A stretch of 64,000 nucleotides of DNA from positions 1 through 64,000 of the forward strand of contig JANQFG010000273.1 in NCBI GenBank assembly GCA_028277985.1. Reading direction: 5' to 3'. Source of the DNA: a bacterium (GTDB lineage: Bacteria > Desulfobacterota > DSWW01). This document shows positions 51,691 to 59,512 of this stretch, piece after piece. The number at the start of each line of letters is the position of its first letter. Positions within the stretch are counted from its first letter, which is position 1. Under the pieces are notes generated by a model, which did not search any database, was not told the DNA's origin, and worked only from the letters and a program-made list of their open reading frames with translations. The position numbers and the translations under genes are program-made.

Positions 51691-53014
51691 GATGCAACTT
51701 ACCCTCCTCCTTCACCGGCGGCGGGAGCTGTTCCTTGATCTCGGCAACCGCTACCGTGGGTATGAAACGGGTGAACAACCAGAACAGGAGGAAGAACCAA
51801 CAGAACGCGCCCATGGCGATCCCCAACTCGATGAGGGAGGGGAAATAGCTCCCCCAGGAGTAAGGGAGGAAGTCGTGGGCAACGCTCGAGATGATGATCA
51901 CGTGGCGCTCGTAGTACATGCCCACATTGATCAGGATCGAAATCACGAGCAGCCAGGGAATGGATCGGCGGATCTTCTTGATAAAGAAGAGCAAGGGGAT
52001 CAGAGCGTTACAGCCGACCATGATCCAGAAGGGCACGGCGAAGGTGCCCACGGCTCGGAAGTTGAAGATGTCGATCTCGAAGGGGTTGCCCGTGTAGTAA
52101 GCGATGAAGTATTCGAAGGCGTAGGCATATCCCACGATCAGGCCCGTGAGGATGATCAGCTTGGCCAGTTTCTCGAAGATGTCGATCGTGATGATCGACT
52201 CCAGCTTCTGGACCTTGCGTAAAGGGATGAGCAGGGTAATCACCATGGCCAGACCGGAGTGGATCGCACCCGCCACGAAATAAGGCGCGAAGATCGTGCT
52301 GTGCCACCCCGGAATGATCGACAAGGCAAAGTCCCAGGACACGACGGAATGCACCGAGATGACCAGAGGCGTGGCCAGGGCGGCGAAGAAGAGATAGGCA
52401 CGCATGTGGTGCCGCCAGTTTCTCTGGTCGTTTCGCCAGCCAAGGGCAAAGAGGCCGTAGATCTTTCTGCGCAAGCCTGTTGACCGATCCCGAACCGCCG
52501 CCAGGTCCGGTATGAGCCCGGTGAACCAGAACATGGAACTCACCGTGAGGTACGTGGAAATGGCGATGACGTCGAACATCAAGGGGGAGTTGAAATTGGG
52601 CCAGAGATATCTCTGGTTCGGAAAGGGCAGCATGTAGTGGACGACCCAGATGCGCCCCACATGGATGAGCGGAAAGAAGCCGGCCGTTGTGACCGCGAAG
52701 ACGGTCATCGCCTCGGCACTGCGAGCCACGGCCGTACGGAACCTTGCCCGGAACAGGTACAGAATAGCGGAGATCAGGGTGCCGGAATGGGCGATTCCCA
52801 CCCAGAAGACGAACAGGACGAGGTAGATGCCCCACGAGACCGGGTTGTTCTGTCCGCCGACCCCGATTCCGGTCTTGATCTGATGGCTCCAGCAGAGCCC
52901 GCCAACCACGACACCGCAGGCCAGCAGGAACGCCACGAGGAAATAGAAGGGTCCCGGCCGGGTCAGGTTCCCCAGAATCGTCTCATGGACTTTTTCGTAC
53001 GTGAGATCCTTCAT
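51683..53014 (-). CDS. actC: alternative complex III subunit C (NrfD-like quinol-binding)
   Basis: A 443-residue NrfD-type membrane protein with about ten helices. It carries the family segments NPVSWGIYLVLFVFWVGIAH, FPLIHVGRIWVVHYMLPFP, WDFALSIIPGWHSTIFAPYF and FVAGAIHSGLAMV; the conserved His and Asp of the quinol site fall in these. ATGA overlap with actB. It oxidises menaquinol or ubiquinol and hands electrons to ActB. Confidence 0.92.
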   Translation of the reverse strand: MKDLTYEKVHETILGNLTRPGPFYFLVAFLLACGVVVGGLCWSHQIKTGIGVGGQNNPVSWGIYLVLFVFWVGIAHSGTLISAILYLFRARFRTAVARSAEAMTVFAVTTAGFFPLIHVGRIWVVHYMLPFPNQRYLWPNFNSPLMFDVIAISTYLTVSSMFWFTGLIPDLAAVRDRSTGLRRKIYGLFALGWRNDQRNWRHHMRAYLFFAALATPLVISVHSVVSWDFALSIIPGWHSTIFAPYFVAGAIHSGLAMVITLLIPLRKVQKLESIITIDIFEKLAKLIILTGLIVGYAYAFEYFIAYYTGNPFEIDIFNFRAVGTFAVPFWIMVGCNALIPLLFFIKKIRRSIPWLLVISILINVGMYYERHVIIISSVAHDFLPYSWGSYFPSLIELGIAMGAFCWFFLLFWLFTRFIPTVAVAEIKEQLPPPVKEEGKLHHG

Positions 53015-55878
53015 GCCTTTTCGAGCCCGTCGTCACGAATGAGCTTCTTCAGGTAGATCACACCCGGCTTATTCAGAAGCTCGGCCAGGACCTGGTAGGC
53101 CCTCTCGTCCTCGGCCAGCTTGAGGATGCGGCTGTCCGGGTCCAGGAAACTCCCGAACGTAATCGCCCCGGTCGGGCAGGTCTGCTCACAGGCCGGCACG
53201 ACTTCACCGTCCCGGATCTTCCTGCCTTCCAGCTTGGCCCTCTGGTGTGCGTCCTTGATCCTTTGTATGCAGAAGGAGCACTTCTCCATCACGCCTTTGG
53301 TGCGCACGGTAACGTCCGGGTTGAGCTGGTAGTCCAGCGGCGAATCCGGTGCGTAGTGGTAGAAATTGAACCGTCGAACCTTGTACGGGCAGTTCTGGGA
53401 GCAGTACCGGGTCCCGATGCAGCGGTTGTAGATCTGGGTGTTCATTCCTTCGCTGTTGTGATGAGGCGCGTACACCGGGCAGACCGACTCACAGGGCGCG
53501 TTCTCGCAATGCTGGCACAGCATGGGCAAGAAGCGCACACCCGGGTTTTCCTTCTCTTCCAGATATCGCTCGATCCGGATCCAGGCCATTTCCCGGCCCT
53601 CGAGAATCCTCTGCTTGCCCACCGAGGCGACGTTGTTCTCGGCGTAGCACGCAGCCACGCAAGCGGAACAGGCGATGCACCGGTCCAGATCGATGATCAT
53701 GCCCCAACGGTACTTGTCGTGGAAATGAGGCGGATAGATATCGACTTTCGGGTCGTAGTCGGACGCGATCGGGAGGCGAAGCGGATAGTCATGATGATGG
53801 GATTTCTTGTGATGCTCGTCGTGGTGGGGCTCGGTTTCGTGGGAAGCCTGTGCGAGCTCCCTGTCGTGCTGCGAACGGGACCCGTCCACGTTGGCGAACT
53901 CGACCTTGCGGCCGGTCTTGGCGAGCATAACCTCCACCGCCGTGCCCTTCCCGCCGGTCAACACGTTGGCATTGACCCCGATTCCGTCCGCGTAACGACC
54001 GAGCCCGCTGTGGCCCAGCCCCATGGGTACCGCAACGGTGCCGGGTTCGAGGTTCGGGTTGATATAGACTCCCAGTTCGGCCTTGCCGTGCTCCGTGGAG
54101 ACCTGCACCAGGTCCCCCTGGGCCAAGCCCTGCTCCCCGGCCTTGTCAGGGTGGACCTCCACCCACCCGTCCCATGTGATCATGGTCAGGGGGTCGGGGA
54201 TCTCGAGCATCCAGGTCTTGTTGGCGTCTCTTCCATCGAACCACCGCACGTTCGGGTAGGTTATGAGCTGGAGTCCTTCGGAGAGCTTCTCGGGCTTGTA
54301 GGTACAGCCGCATAGAGCCACAGAGATGCCGGCCCCGGCGGAATCAACCGCTTTCTCGGCAAAGCCTTTGGCCATCACCGCGACGACCCCGGGCTCTTTC
54401 GGGCCGCCCGAGTCACCCAGCTTCTCCGCCATGTAATCATAGAAGCCTTTGTAGGGGGCTTCCTTCTCGCCTTCCCCTTCGGAGGCGGGCGTCAGGATCT
54501 CTTCAAGGCTCTTCGCCTCCTGCACAGGGCCCATAGTGGGCTGCATGCAACCCGTAAGGCCCTCCCGCGGCACATACGTGCCCCAGGACTCGTAAGGCGT
54601 CAGAATCGGAAGGACGAGTTGGGAAGCGGCCGTAGTTTCACTGGCCGCGCTGTCCATGGCAACGGTGAAGGGAACCTTCTCCATTGCTTCGGCAAACCCG
54701 GGCATGCTGTAGACCGGATTGGAGCGGTGAACCACCAGCACACGGATACCGCCCGAGGCCAGCCGATCCGACCAGGCCCTGGCGTCGGCCTGTTTCGCCA
54801 CCCGCGACAGCGAAAGGGGCCTCGAGAAATCCATGCAGGCCCTGGCCGACCCTGCAAGCCGGTTGATGAGATTGGCCGCCACGACCGTATCGACCGCTCC
54901 ATCTGCGAGAACGAAGCCCCGCTTGGAGCCGGCGATCCGCTTCGCGATCTTCTCCACCAGGGCCGGGTCCAGACCCGCCCGCTTCGCGAGATCGGCGGCC
55001 TTGGCGCCCTTGAGAACGCTAGTGATGCTTGCGCGCTCCTCACCCGACAGGCCTTTGCCGTGCCCCTTCTCGAGCAGGGCCGCGAGAATCGCAAAGGCGA
55101 AATCCGGTTCCGCGCCGGCCCGGACCGCAACCCAGCGATCCGCCGAAGCACCTGTCAGCGAGAGTCTCGGCCCGGCATAGATGAATCCGGCCTTCTTGCC
55201 CTTCGGATCCCGCGCCTCGGAAAATTGCCGGGCCAGTTCCACCGGGGAGATCCATGTCTCCAGGAACTCCGCGCCCACGGAAAGGATAAAATCGCATCCC
55301 GACAGGTCGTAGGTGGGAAGCGCGTCCCGACCGAAGACGATCCGATTGCCTTCCCTGACCGCGTCGTAGGAGACCGGCTCATAGTAGAGGACCGGTTCGG
55401 CACCGATCCCATCCAGCCAGTTCTGAAGCAGGTCGGCCCCGTACCCGCTCTCGAGCCCGGACAGGACGGCAACCTTGTTCCCTGCCTTCTCAACCTCGGC
55501 ATGGAACAGGTCTACCGCCGCCTGCCAGGTCACCTGTGTCGGCTTCCCATCCTTCCGGACGAACGGATGGGCGAGACGGTCGGGACTGTAGAGATCCTGC
55601 AGTGCGGCCTGCCCCCGGGCGCAGAGTTTGCCCCGGTTGATCGGGTGCTCGGGGTTGCCCTCGAACTTCGTGATCCGCGTCTCTCGGTTTCTGGCCATCA
55701 TGCCGCATCCCGCCGGGCACTGCCGGCAGGTAGTGGCAAACCAGGTCGCTTTGCCGGGGATGATGTCTTCAGGTGGGTTGAGGAAGGGGATCAACCTGCG
55801 CGTTGGTTCTTCCGCGCATCCGGTAGCTACGATCGTCCCGGTGAGCCCCGAGAGTTTCAGGAAATCCCTTCTTTTCAT
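53011..55878 (-). CDS. actB: alternative complex III subunit B (molybdopterin-like + Fe-S)
   Basis: A 955-residue fusion of a molybdopterin-oxidoreductase-like domain (about 1-690) and a four-cluster ferredoxin domain (about 700-955; DRCIACSACVAACYAENNVA, CQHCENAPCESVCPVYAPHH, CIGTRYCSQNCPYKVRRF, CSFCIQR, CEQTCPTGAI). It starts with a Tat-like RRDFLK leader and lipobox-type Cys21 (TIVATGC), consistent with export and lipid anchoring. Unusually, Cys51-x2-Cys54-x3-Cys58-x27-Cys86 forms a complete N-terminal [4Fe-4S] motif; in characterised ActB proteins the N-terminal domain is described as cofactor-free. First gene of the act-cco operon. Confidence 0.9.
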   Translation of the reverse strand: MKRRDFLKLSGLTGTIVATGCAEEPTRRLIPFLNPPEDIIPGKATWFATTCRQCPAGCGMMARNRETRITKFEGNPEHPINRGKLCARGQAALQDLYSPDRLAHPFVRKDGKPTQVTWQAAVDLFHAEVEKAGNKVAVLSGLESGYGADLLQNWLDGIGAEPVLYYEPVSYDAVREGNRIVFGRDALPTYDLSGCDFILSVGAEFLETWISPVELARQFSEARDPKGKKAGFIYAGPRLSLTGASADRWVAVRAGAEPDFAFAILAALLEKGHGKGLSGEERASITSVLKGAKAADLAKRAGLDPALVEKIAKRIAGSKRGFVLADGAVDTVVAANLINRLAGSARACMDFSRPLSLSRVAKQADARAWSDRLASGGIRVLVVHRSNPVYSMPGFAEAMEKVPFTVAMDSAASETTAASQLVLPILTPYESWGTYVPREGLTGCMQPTMGPVQEAKSLEEILTPASEGEGEKEAPYKGFYDYMAEKLGDSGGPKEPGVVAVMAKGFAEKAVDSAGAGISVALCGCTYKPEKLSEGLQLITYPNVRWFDGRDANKTWMLEIPDPLTMITWDGWVEVHPDKAGEQGLAQGDLVQVSTEHGKAELGVYINPNLEPGTVAVPMGLGHSGLGRYADGIGVNANVLTGGKGTAVEVMLAKTGRKVEFANVDGSRSQHDRELAQASHETEPHHDEHHKKSHHHDYPLRLPIASDYDPKVDIYPPHFHDKYRWGMIIDLDRCIACSACVAACYAENNVASVGKQRILEGREMAWIRIERYLEEKENPGVRFLPMLCQHCENAPCESVCPVYAPHHNSEGMNTQIYNRCIGTRYCSQNCPYKVRRFNFYHYAPDSPLDYQLNPDVTVRTKGVMEKCSFCIQRIKDAHQRAKLEGRKIRDGEVVPACEQTCPTGAITFGSFLDPDSRILKLAEDERAYQVLAELLNKPGVIYLKKLIRDDGLEKA

Positions 55879-55925
55879 CGAGGATCTTCCGCCCTGTGGT
55901 CGTCTGGGTTCAAAGGGAGGTTCTT

Positions 55926-55955
55926 ATCATGAACCAAGCCACGGTAATGTGTCAA
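55926..55955 (-). promoter_or_regulatory. possible promoter of the act-cco operon
   Basis: Minus strand TTGACA (55955-55950), an 18-base spacer and CATGAT (55931-55926), ahead of actB at 55878. The -35 overlaps the mrpG stop codon. The -10 matches four of six consensus bases, so strength is uncertain. Confidence 0.4.
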
Positions 55956-56329
55956 TGGTCATCTCGGCCCGCAAGGGTCTGGGCTTCCGGATCGTACCGG
56001 CCCTGGAGTTCATCCCTCTTCGTTCCCCTCCACGGCTCGACCCCCATCAGATAGGCTGCCCTGCCGATCATGTGAGCGGCCACGGGCGCGGTTTGAAAAA
56101 CGAAACCGATGATGATGATCGATCGCATCACCACCCCAAGGTCGTGCAGATGGGAGACCGTGAGTGCAAACGCCATACAGCCGATGCCGAAGGTAGCCGA
56201 TTTCGTGCTGGCGTGCATGCGCATCCAAACATCGGGAAGGCGCAGGACCCCGATCGCCGCGAGCAGCATGAAGGAGGCCCCCAGAAGAATCATGAGCGCC
56301 GTAATCCACTCCATGAGAATCTCTACCAT
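55952..56329 (-). CDS. mrpG: Na+/H+ antiporter subunit MrpG
   Basis: A 125-residue three-helix subunit: GASFMLLAAIGVLRLPDVWM, RMHASTKSATFGIGCM and GFVFQTAPVAAHMIGRAAY, all MrpG hallmarks. ATG overlaps the mrpF stop by one base (TAATG). Last gene of the mrp operon, 73 bases before actB. Confidence 0.95.
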   Translation of the reverse strand: MVEILMEWITALMILLGASFMLLAAIGVLRLPDVWMRMHASTKSATFGIGCMAFALTVSHLHDLGVVMRSIIIIGFVFQTAPVAAHMIGRAAYLMGVEPWRGTKRDELQGRYDPEAQTLAGRDDH

Positions 56330-56601
56330 TACTTCTTCTCTCGACGTTCGAGGTATCTCGCAAAGGCCACGGTCCCCAGGAACGAGACCAGAGCCAGCAC
56401 GATGGCCACATCCAGAAAGACCGTCTCCTCCATGGCGATCGAGTAGACCACCATGATCCCTACGGCCACGCTCGTCATCAGGTCGAAGGCCACCACCCGA
56501 TCCGGCAGGCTGGGGCCGCGCAACACACGGACGAAGGCCAGAACCACCGCAAGGGCGAGCATCACGGATGCCAGGACGATGGCGCCATCCAGGACGTTCA
56601 T
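56329..56601 (-). CDS. mrpF: Na+/H+ antiporter subunit MrpF
   Basis: A 90-residue, three-helix subunit. ATG at 56601 overlaps the mrpE stop (ATGA), preferred over an in-frame start eight codons upstream. LRGPSLPDRVVAFDLMTSVA is the family signature with the conserved Asp implicated in Na+ transport. Confidence 0.94.
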   Translation of the reverse strand: MNVLDGAIVLASVMLALAVVLAFVRVLRGPSLPDRVVAFDLMTSVAVGIMVVYSIAMEETVFLDVAIVLALVSFLGTVAFARYLERREKK

Positions 56602-57074
56602 CGCATCACCTCCAGGAGCCCGCACTCCAGGCTACGCTTGATCTCGACACGTAGCGCGTCCACGTCTTCCACGTCCAGGGTGTGAATATACAGAACCGTT
56701 CGGTCTGTGGACACGTCCAGGCTCAGGGTCCCGGGCGTGAGCGTAATCAGGTTGGCAAAAAGGGCAATCTCGGCGTCCGTCTTTGCCTCCAGGGGGATGG
56801 CCAGAAAGGCGGGATTGATCTTGTCGCGGGGCTCGAGCAGCACCGTCCGGGCAACGCTCACGTTGGCTTTCAGGAGTTCCCAGAAGAAATGAAGGAAAAA
56901 CCCGATCCCTTTGCGGACCTTCGGAAAGTAGTCGGTCTGCCCGAAGGATTGCCTCAGGATGAACAACAGAACAAAGCCGATCACGAAGCCGGCGATCAGG
57001 TTCTCCAGGTTGAACTCTCCGGTCAGCAGGGCCCAGTTCACGGCCAGCAGTATATTCCACAAGAAGAAACTCAC
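56598..57074 (-). CDS. mrpE: Na+/H+ antiporter subunit MrpE
   Basis: A 158-residue subunit with two N-terminal helices and a soluble C-terminal domain. Seen: LLFILRQSF, ANVSVARTVLLEPRDKINPA and the family strand LITLTPGTLSLDVSTDRTVL. Overlaps mrpD and mrpF by four bases each. A homologous gene begins at 63453. Confidence 0.95.
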   Translation of the reverse strand: MSFFLWNILLAVNWALLTGEFNLENLIAGFVIGFVLLFILRQSFGQTDYFPKVRKGIGFFLHFFWELLKANVSVARTVLLEPRDKINPAFLAIPLEAKTDAEIALFANLITLTPGTLSLDVSTDRTVLYIHTLDVEDVDALRVEIKRSLECGLLEVMR

Positions 57075-58603
57075 GTCCCTCCTCCCAGTACCGTCAATAC
57101 GTAGCCTTCAGGGTTCAACAGTTGCTCGGCCGCCCGTGCCGCCAGATCGAAGACCGGCTCTGCGGCCAGTCCAAGCACTAGGGTCATCGCGGCAAGCACA
57201 CCGACAGGCAGGAAGGTGCCCCACATGGCCCGGCTCGTCGCCTCGGGTCGGGCAGCATCCGGAATCTCGGAAGAGGGTCCTTCCGAGGCCGCAGGCTCCG
57301 GCCTCCAGAAGGCCTCGTTCCATACCTTGATGACCGAATAAAGAGTGAGAATCCCCACGGCAAGGGCCGCCACGACCAGCCAGTACTGCTCGCTCTCCAG
57401 GCCGGCCCTCACAAGGGCGAGCTTGGGGAAAAAGCCGGATAGGGGCGGGATGCCTGCCAGGGACAGGGCCGGGATCATGAACAGGATCGCGAGCGCAGGC
57501 CGCGCCACATAGAGACCTCCCAGTTTTCCCATATCGTAGGAACCCCGCAGGTGGAAGATCAGCCCGCTGATCAGAAAAAGATTCGTGATCACGATGATGT
57601 GATGCACGATGTAGTAAATGGAACCGGCCAGGCCGAGGGGATTGAAGAGCCCGAGGCCCATGATCATGTAGCCGATGTGGCTGACGATGTTGAAGGCGAG
57701 CAGCCGTCGTACGTCTTCCTGGATGACGGCGCCCAGGATGCCGATCACCATGGTCAGGCCCGCGGTCCAGAGGATCAGGGTATGCGTGTAGGCCAGATCC
57801 TGGATGAAGAGCATGGTGAACACCCGGATCAGGGCATAGACCCCCACCTTTGTGAGCAGGCCGGAGAAGATCGCGGAAACCGCGGCCGGCGGCGTGTGAT
57901 AGGAAGCAGGCAACCAGAAGAAGAGGGGAAAGATGGCTGCCTTGATCCCGAAGGCGACCAGAAAAAGCATGGCCAGGGTGTCCACGAGTTCGATCTGTCC
58001 GCTCTCGCGCAGAGTCACGGCCAGATCGGCGATGTTGAGGGTACCGGCCTCTCCGTAAAGGATCCCCACCGCAGCCAGGAACAGGGCCGACGAAACGAGA
58101 TTCAGGGTTACGTACTTCAACCCCCCTTCGATCTGGGCGCGCTCGCCGCCGAGACACATGAGGACGAAGGAGGCGATGAGCAGCACCTCGAACCAGACAT
58201 AGAGGTTGAAGATGTCACCCGTCAGGAAGGCGCCGGAAACCCCCATCAGTAGGATGTGAAGAAGGGGGTAGTATCCGTGTGACTCTCGCCCCGAGTCCAT
58301 GCTGAAGAGAGAATAGACCATCACGGCCAGACCCATCATGCCGTTCAGACAAACCATCACGGCGCTGAGAAGATCTGCCACGATTGTGATGCCGAAGGGC
58401 GCCTGCCAACCGCCCATCTGCGCGGACTGAATGCCCTGGGTCCAGACCACCGCAAGGAGAGCCACGCCAACGGCGAAGAGACCCATCGCGCCCGCAATGC
58501 CAACGAGTCGCTGCACCTGCCGCCACCGCCAGGTCATATAGCAGACCGCGGCCGTGGCCAGAGGCAGAACGATCGGCAGGACCAGCAGCGCCTTCACGTC
58601 CAT
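57071..58603 (-). CDS. mrpD: Na+/H+ antiporter subunit MrpD
   Basis: A 510-residue antiporter-like subunit homologous to NuoM/N. Helix 5 Glu is in LYVWFEVLLIASFVLMCLGG; the Lys segments are KAAIFPLFFWLPASYHTPPA and VIQEDVRRLLAFNIVSHIG. ATG at 58603 is preferred over a TTG three codons upstream. It follows a 150-base gap after mrpC that carries short repeats. Confidence 0.95.
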   Translation of the reverse strand: MDVKALLVLPIVLPLATAAVCYMTWRWRQVQRLVGIAGAMGLFAVGVALLAVVWTQGIQSAQMGGWQAPFGITIVADLLSAVMVCLNGMMGLAVMVYSLFSMDSGRESHGYYPLLHILLMGVSGAFLTGDIFNLYVWFEVLLIASFVLMCLGGERAQIEGGLKYVTLNLVSSALFLAAVGILYGEAGTLNIADLAVTLRESGQIELVDTLAMLFLVAFGIKAAIFPLFFWLPASYHTPPAAVSAIFSGLLTKVGVYALIRVFTMLFIQDLAYTHTLILWTAGLTMVIGILGAVIQEDVRRLLAFNIVSHIGYMIMGLGLFNPLGLAGSIYYIVHHIIVITNLFLISGLIFHLRGSYDMGKLGGLYVARPALAILFMIPALSLAGIPPLSGFFPKLALVRAGLESEQYWLVVAALAVGILTLYSVIKVWNEAFWRPEPAASEGPSSEIPDAARPEATSRAMWGTFLPVGVLAAMTLVLGLAAEPVFDLAARAAEQLLNPEGYVLTVLGGGT

Positions 58604-58676
58604 CGCTCCCAATCCGTGCGAAAAGTGTCTTTCGTGTTCTGCATCACGGCATCTCCGCTTTTCCGGGGAGGCGCAG

Positions 58677-58701
58677 GGCCTGACCCCTGATCCCTGATCC
58701 C
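58677..58701. repeat. GGCCTGACCCCTGATCCC repeat in the mrpC-mrpD gap
   Basis: GGCCTGACCCCTGATCCCTG followed by ATCCC: a run of CCCTGAT units, nearly identical to the block at 49309-49340. The whole 150-base gap between mrpC and mrpD, otherwise a tightly packed operon, holds no gene that I can see. Confidence 0.6.
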
Positions 58702-58753
58702 TCTCCCCTCATCTTTCTCCGCTTCGCGTATCTTGCCGCGTACTGTAGCCGTT

Positions 58754-59101
58754 TCATGTGTCGGTGCTCTTCATCTCGTCTATGTCATAGGTTCCTAGGG
58801 TCTGGAACGTCCGGTCCACCAATACAAGGGCGAAAGCCAGCACCGCGAATCCGATCACGATGGCGGTCAGGATGAGCGCTTGAGGGAGCGGATCCGCAAA
58901 GGGAGGCACCATATGCTTCGCCCCCTCGGGGATGATGGGCGGAACGGCCCGGGTCAATCGGCCGGCCGTAAAGATGAGCAGGTTGGCCGCCTGACTCAGC
59001 AATACGAGGCCCACGATCAGCTTTCCAATGCTGCGCCCCAGCATCAGATAGAGCCCGGCAGCGTAGAGTCCGCCGATCAGAAACGCCAGAAGAACCTCCA
59101 T
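58754..59101 (-). CDS. mrpC: Na+/H+ antiporter subunit MrpC
   Basis: A 115-residue NuoK-like subunit with three helices: LIVGLVLLSQAANLLIFTAG and DPLPQALILTAIVIGFAVLA are typical. Starts three bases after mrpB. Ends with an unusual polar tail DIDEMKSTDT. Confidence 0.95.
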   Translation of the reverse strand: MEVLLAFLIGGLYAAGLYLMLGRSIGKLIVGLVLLSQAANLLIFTAGRLTRAVPPIIPEGAKHMVPPFADPLPQALILTAIVIGFAVLAFALVLVDRTFQTLGTYDIDEMKSTDT

Positions 59102-59104
59102 CCC

Positions 59105-59512
59105 CTATTCCTCCACCAGGTTGAACAGGACCGTCAGGGTGGCGCCCAGGACGACCAGGTATACGCCGATATCGAATACAACGGGCGTGCCCAGCTTGCC
59201 GAGGACCGGCACGTGACGATCCATCCACAACCCGGTCATGAAGGGCGACCCCTGAAACAGGGACAGTGTGGCACTGCCCAACGCCAGCAGAAGCCCGACC
59301 CCGAGCAGAGTGATCGTATTCACCCTGAGCATGCGGAGAGCCTCCTCCACGTCATGTGCGACCGCGTACAGAACAAAAGCGGCGGCGGCCACGAGCCCCC
59401 CCACAAAGCCCCCACCCGGCAGGTTGTGGCCCCTCACGAGCAGGAAGAGCGAGAACATGAACAGAATGGGCAACAGGAAACGGGCCGTGGCGGACAGTAT
59501 GACGGGCTTCAC
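59105..59512 (-). CDS. mrpB: Na+/H+ antiporter subunit MrpB
   Basis: A 135-residue subunit with four helices; FLLVRGHNLPGGGFVGGLVA is the MrpB signature. Begins with GTG at 59512 overlapping the mrpA stop (GTGA). Ends PVVFDIGVYLVVLGATLTVL as usual. Confidence 0.95.
   Translation of the reverse strand: MKPVILSATARFLLPILFMFSLFLLVRGHNLPGGGFVGGLVAAAAFVLYAVAHDVEEALRMLRVNTITLLGVGLLLALGSATLSLFQGSPFMTGLWMDRHVPVLGKLGTPVVFDIGVYLVVLGATLTVLFNLVEE

Noticed and set aside
53011..55878. Polysulfide/thiosulfate reductase or formate dehydrogenase catalytic subunit
   Set aside because: Fusion to the four-cluster ferredoxin domain and the actC-D-F-A neighbours fit alternative complex III; the retained N-terminal Cys motif keeps a small doubt.
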